Positions 61,062 to 64,000 of a stretch of DNA of 64,000 nucleotides are shown in pieces (the first letter of the stretch is position 1; the number at the start of each line of letters is the position of its first letter). Made by a program: the position numbers and the translations under genes. Under the pieces are notes generated by a model. It saw only the letters and a list, made by a program, of their open reading frames with translations. It was not told where the DNA came from and did not search any database. Origin of the DNA: Pedobacter jeongneungensis. GTDB lineage: Bacteria > Bacteroidota > Bacteroidia > Sphingobacteriales > Sphingobacteriaceae. Location: positions 124,001-188,000 of the forward strand of contig NZ_AYMG01000010.1 of NCBI RefSeq assembly GCF_000633455.1. Reading direction: 5' to 3'.

Positions 61062-61810
61062 TTATTTGGGCTTTGAAGCCTCGGCTTCTTGTTGTCTGAT
61101 GTAGTGTAAGTTTTGCAATTCTTCAGCCCATTCCTCATCAGAAAGAGAGGAAGGGCTTTGAATGTGCATGTAGTATTTCAAAAAAGCGTCACCTAGCCTT
61201 ACACTAATTTCAGCTAATGAGTAAGCTGAGGTGTCGTCGGGATCAACGACAGCCTCGGTTAAAGCTTTTTTAGCTGAGCAGCTTTTTGATTTTGTAAATT
61301 TTCGATGGCCTGATAAAGCGGGAACCTTAAACTTGCATTGTTTTTATCATTAAATGCTTCGTCCTTTTCGGTACAAATCAGATCAAACAGAGCTTCTTGC
61401 GTTACAAAAGGCTTATTTGATGGATTTCTTTTATCTGCCAGTTTCAAATCTTCCCTGGTAATTACCCTTACAACACAACTAAACTCGTCGATTGTAATTT
61501 TAGAGCTTCTGTTCTCCACAGGAGTAACAACTGCTTCCGAATAATTAAACAGGGAGGCGATTTCTTTACGCGCTGATAAAAAATAATCGTCTTTTGTTCT
61601 GATCTCTTCATCACCTCCTAACCAGCAGGTGGCCAGCATCTCTTCGGCAAAACCTACGTCGCCGCTTTTCTGCATAATTGTAAATGCCCTTTTCCAGTCT
61701 ACCATTAGTGGTGCTCTCAAATAACATACCTTATCATCGATAGGCATTTGGTACACATCGGTATGCTGTTTTTTCCAGTCGGCAATCTGTTGGGTTGTAA
61801 CTTTACTCAT
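61062..61810 (-). CDS. Tail assembly chaperone, -1 frameshift extended form (249 aa)
   Basis: Reading shifts back by one base on the slippery heptamer A AAA AAG at 61271-61265, just before the zero-frame stop. The -1 frame then stays open for 67 residues (ALTEAVVDPDDTSAYSLAEI ... EEWAEELQNLHYIRQQEAEA and so on) and ends at TAATAA, next to the tape measure ATG. Total 182+67 residues. Eight bases downstream of the heptamer, a hairpin GAGG-CT-GTCGT...ACGAC-A-CCTC is well placed to stimulate shifting. It corresponds to the lambda G/GT and P2 E/E' arrangement. The extension would bind the tape measure. The shift itself has not been tested. Confidence 0.85.
61228..61271 (-). promoter_or_regulatory. 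Programmed -1 ribosomal frameshift signal
   Basis: Slippery site A AAA AAG (61271-61265), an 8-base spacer, then a hairpin of 9 pairs: GAGG with CCTC and GTCGT with ACGAC, loop TTGATCCC-type of 8 bases, internal bulge CT/A. These are the standard parts of a -1 frameshift site. Confidence 0.85.
61259..61810 (-). CDS. Tail assembly chaperone, zero-frame form (183 aa)
   Basis: A cytoplasmic chaperone that would hold the tape measure during tail assembly. It starts MSKVTTQQIADWKKQHTDVY and contains VDWKRAFTIMQKSGDVGFAE, the helical pattern of gpE-type proteins, and ends QKAAQLKKL. It follows the tube gene by 8 bases and its stop lies immediately after the frameshift site. Confidence 0.82.
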   Translation of the reverse strand: MSKVTTQQIADWKKQHTDVYQMPIDDKVCYLRAPLMVDWKRAFTIMQKSGDVGFAEEMLATCWLGGDEEIRTKDDYFLSARKEIASLFNYSEAVVTPVENRSSKITIDEFSCVVRVITREDLKLADKRNPSNKPFVTQEALFDLICTEKDEAFNDKNNASLRFPLYQAIENLQNQKAAQLKKL

Positions 61811-61818
61811 GATTGGGG

Positions 61819-62232
61819 TTATTGTTGGGTTTTAATTTTTGTGAAAACGATAGGCATTTCTACTACCATATTTTTATCACCCTGTTTCATGGCTTTCTTT
61901 ACTTCCGTAAATTCTACGTTTTTAAGAATATCAACCACAATAGCACCACCATCTTCTGGCACGTAGGTAATCACTACATCAAATTTTAGTGATAATACAT
62001 CGCGGTTCGGTGCAGATTGAACCAAACTTTCGAGTTCGCTCTGCCAAATGCCCAGCTTCCCTTCGTAAGTGTTTTTACCACTTAAAATAGCGTGTGGATC
62101 AGAACCACGGCCGTAAAGGGCTTCTTTTTCTTTTTTCACAGTGTACTCTACCTCTGTTACACCGTTGATAATTTTTCCGCCTATGGCGATGCTTACATCG
62201 CTCCACGAATATTGTTTACTTCCAAAGATCAT
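61819..62232 (-). CDS. Tail tube protein (137 aa)
   Basis: I use the ATG (MIFGSKQYSWSD) that follows the sheath stop by 1 base; an ATG 30 bases earlier lies inside the sheath gene. The sequence has a beta-rich tube pattern (GKIINGVTEVEYTVKKEKEA, YGRGSDPHAILSGKNTYEGK, KFDVVITYVPEDGG). It forms the inner tube within the sheath. The order sheath, tube, chaperone, tape measure matches P2 FI, FII, E/E', T. Confidence 0.85.
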   Translation of the reverse strand: MIFGSKQYSWSDVSIAIGGKIINGVTEVEYTVKKEKEALYGRGSDPHAILSGKNTYEGKLGIWQSELESLVQSAPNRDVLSLKFDVVITYVPEDGGAIVVDILKNVEFTEVKKAMKQGDKNMVVEMPIVFTKIKTQQ

Positions 62233-62233
62233 A

Positions 62234-63409
62234 TTAGTTATTAATTGTTGTGGTAAAACCAATGTTTACGGTAATCTGCTTCGCATATCCAACTGGCTGT
62301 AATTTGATTACAACCTGCATAATGCCTGTGCTTAAAATGTTCTGATTTTCGTCGATATAAACCTCTACGTTTGATAAGTTACCAGCGGCAACCATGGTGT
62401 TTAGGGCATTTTCGACCTGACTTTGCCAGCTTTTTACAACTGCCGGATGGATTGCGCCTGAAGCTGCAACTTCAACCTCATCCAATAAGTTATTTACTAA
62501 TGATGCGTAGGCTAAAATAATGGCCTTATCCAATACCAAACCACGTGCTAAACTGTTAAAATCGTCTGTTTCGCTGGTTAAGGTTAAATCATCGCTGAAA
62601 TAATAACCGCTCTTACTTACAAATGATCTTAAAAAGATGTAACCCTTGTTATAAACGGCATCCCAGGCATCTTGCTGGCTCTCTACCTTTTCGCCATTTG
62701 TAAAGTAAGCGGTAAGATTTTCTACGGCACCATCGGCTACACGGCCAAGGTTTCTTTGTACAGGTGTTTTTGCCAAGCGACCCAATGCTAAACCAACTGA
62801 AGCTACTTTAGAAGCATCGGTATTGGCCAACAGGCAAGCTACCCTGTTAAATGCAGTTGTAGTGTAGTCTTTTAAATCGGCAATGGTTCCGCTGTAATTG
62901 TTACCAGAAATAATTACACGTACAGGCATATACTTTTCTGCATAATAATCGGCCAAAGCCTGTGCTTTAACTACTGCAGTATGCACATCGCCATCTAAAC
63001 CTTCTACAGCAACTTCGCTACCAGTCGATTTTTTTACAGCACCTAATACACGGATTGCGCCACCTGCATCGGCAAGTAATTTTTTAGCATGTGCTTTGGT
63101 TACATCGAGCATCTCGGTATAAGTGGTTGCTGCCGATACCAGCATTAACCATAACTCGGCACCCTGACCAGCCTCGGTATAAAACTGTTCTAACTGTTTG
63201 TAGATAAAATCGTTGGTACCGCCTGCTACGATTCCGATGTTTTCTGCATCGCTTAAACTGAATAACTGATACGAGGTATCAAGTGTTAGGCCCGGGGTTC
63301 CGGTTACGGCTACTCCGGTTGCAATAAGTCCGATAACTTTATCGCTTGTTGCTGGCTGTTGTAATAAACCGCCGTTTTGAATGTTAAATTTTACTGAAGG
63401 TAAATTCAT
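62234..63409 (-). CDS. Contractile tail sheath protein (DUF2586-like, 391 aa)
   Basis: A 391-aa sheath subunit of a contractile tail. The pattern SVKFNIQNGGLLQQPATSDK, then DFIYKQLEQFYTEAGQGAEL, GNNYSGTIADLKDYTTTAFN, and the C-terminal VVIKLQPVGYAKQITVNIGF fits the DUF2586 family, which covers sheaths of Bacteroidota phage-type tails. Its presence means that the tail contracts, as in myophages and R-type tailocins. It follows the u-spanin-like gene by 11 bases. Confidence 0.82.
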   Translation of the reverse strand: MNLPSVKFNIQNGGLLQQPATSDKVIGLIATGVAVTGTPGLTLDTSYQLFSLSDAENIGIVAGGTNDFIYKQLEQFYTEAGQGAELWLMLVSAATTYTEMLDVTKAHAKKLLADAGGAIRVLGAVKKSTGSEVAVEGLDGDVHTAVVKAQALADYYAEKYMPVRVIISGNNYSGTIADLKDYTTTAFNRVACLLANTDASKVASVGLALGRLAKTPVQRNLGRVADGAVENLTAYFTNGEKVESQQDAWDAVYNKGYIFLRSFVSKSGYYFSDDLTLTSETDDFNSLARGLVLDKAIILAYASLVNNLLDEVEVAASGAIHPAVVKSWQSQVENALNTMVAAGNLSNVEVYIDENQNILSTGIMQVVIKLQPVGYAKQITVNIGFTTTINN

Positions 63410-63420
63410 TTTAACGCTAT

Positions 63421-63918
63421 TTAATTTATTTTTAATTTTTGTTTAATTAAGCGGTACACCAGGTATACCACACTGAGTAAAAGTGCTGCTCGTCCCAGAT
63501 AAATCTGTAAGTTCTGCCACCATGTTAAAGGTTTCTCAACCTCAATCGGAGGCCTTATGATTGTTGCAGTTTCTCGCTCTTCAATGTATTGCTGCTGCCA
63601 TGTTTTAAATAGGTTTTGTGCAACGGCATAACAGTCTACATTCAGCTCGTTGCCTTCTATTTTTACGTTTGGAACATGGAGGTAATTACCTGCCTTTTTT
63701 ATTTCGCTGCTCGGTTTAAGAACTGGTTTGCCATTAATGCAATCAATCCATGCTTTATAAAAGCTGCTGTCCGGATCTGTTTTTATAATGGTATCGCGTT
63801 GTATCCGGGTAACGGTTTTGGTTTTTGATACCTCGTTTGTGGCAACCTGCCTGGAACGGCAAGCCACCTGCAAACAAAGTACAATCAACCCGAAAAAAAC
63901 TATCCTAAACCGCTCCAT
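63421..63918 (-). CDS. u-spanin-like lipoprotein with C-terminal membrane helix (165 aa)
   Basis: It has an N-terminal signal with a lipobox-like L-Q-V-A-C (Cys20) and RSR after it, a periplasmic middle, and a C-terminal transmembrane helix (LLLSVVYLVYRLIKQKLKIN). This outer-membrane-to-inner-membrane topology is that of a unimolecular spanin, which fuses the two membranes during lysis. The lipobox is not canonical at -3 (Gln). It lies between the end of a possible lysis gene and the sheath gene. Confidence 0.6.
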   Translation of the reverse strand: MERFRIVFFGLIVLCLQVACRSRQVATNEVSKTKTVTRIQRDTIIKTDPDSSFYKAWIDCINGKPVLKPSSEIKKAGNYLHVPNVKIEGNELNVDCYAVAQNLFKTWQQQYIEERETATIIRPPIEVEKPLTWWQNLQIYLGRAALLLSVVYLVYRLIKQKLKIN

Positions 63919-64000
63919 TTAATCTGATATATGCTTTAATGGTTTTTATATTCCTGGTACGTCTTGCTACCTGATATCCTTCTCTCGATCCGTCGGCATT
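63905..64000 (-). CDS. C-terminal end of an upstream gene (5' end outside window)
   Basis: An open frame of 31 residues enters from the right edge and ends SREGYQVARRTRNIKTIKAY IRLNGAV at a TAG that overlaps the u-spanin-like start by 14 bases. Position before a spanin-like gene suggests a lysis enzyme, but the fragment has no diagnostic motif, so the product is unknown. Confidence 0.5.
   Translation of the reverse strand, partial: NADGSREGYQVARRTRNIKTIKAYIRLNGAV

Noticed and set aside
1..64000. CRISPR array, rRNA operon, insertion sequence with transposase
   Set aside because: No regular spacer-repeat array, no rRNA sequence and no transposase frame was seen; the repeats present are short dispersed palindromes.

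Overview
The window looks like a chromosome segment of a Bacteroidota bacterium, most likely a Pedobacter-like member of the Sphingobacteriaceae. The reasons are SusC/SusD pairs, lipoproteins with C-K-K after the lipobox, several DUF families typical of that group, weak Shine-Dalgarno signals, TAnnTTTG-type promoter elements, and many palindromic intergenic repeats. No search could be run, so family names rest on motif reading.

Region 1 (1-9123, minus strand) is an outer-membrane nutrient-uptake operon: SusC-like porin, SusD-like lipoprotein, FAS1 lipoprotein, DUF5007-like lipoprotein, and a second SusC-like porin that runs off the left edge. Two LacI-type operator palindromes lie upstream. 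Region 2 (9898-15912) holds an FAD/NAD(P)-binding oxidoreductase, a DUF1543 protein, a secreted DUF4350-like protein, a TetR-SMR efflux pair, and a DUF4159 protein. Region 3 (16025-23229, plus strand) is a MoxR ATPase-DUF58-BatA-like operon with two large membrane proteins. Region 4 (23575-28322) has two Tat-signal TldD paralogues around a TldE/PmbA partner.

Region 5 (28323-30790) is the most unusual noncoding part. It contains a probable large structured RNA on the minus strand, with its own promoter-like element and terminator and with complementary loops. It is followed by a tRNA-Cys gene and, only 18 bases later, a SAM-I riboswitch that precedes a 60-aa unknown protein and a DUF4833 protein. 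Two copies of an 80-85 bp palindromic repeat bracket the tRNA, riboswitch and DUF4833 unit.

Region 6 (30829-41688) holds small membrane proteins, an L7/L12-domain membrane protein, an NTF2-like protein, an amidohydrolase with an AraC regulator, a nucleotide pyrophosphatase/phosphodiesterase, and an iron-siderophore uptake operon (Cys-motif protein, lipoprotein, TonB receptor, PepSY membrane protein).

Region 7 (42063-64000, minus strand) is one long contractile-tail cluster, from a prophage or a tailocin. The order is: end of an upstream gene, u-spanin-like protein, DUF2586-type sheath, tube, tail assembly chaperone with a -1 frameshift extension, tape measure, hub and spike proteins, baseplate J, gpI-like protein, collar fibre. 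A set of modular fibre/spike genes follows. Three share one N-terminal anchor, and two others share a signal peptide plus a second N-terminal module. A small membrane protein and a strong terminator close the cluster. No capsid, terminase or integrase gene is visible in the window, so phage versus tailocin cannot be settled here.
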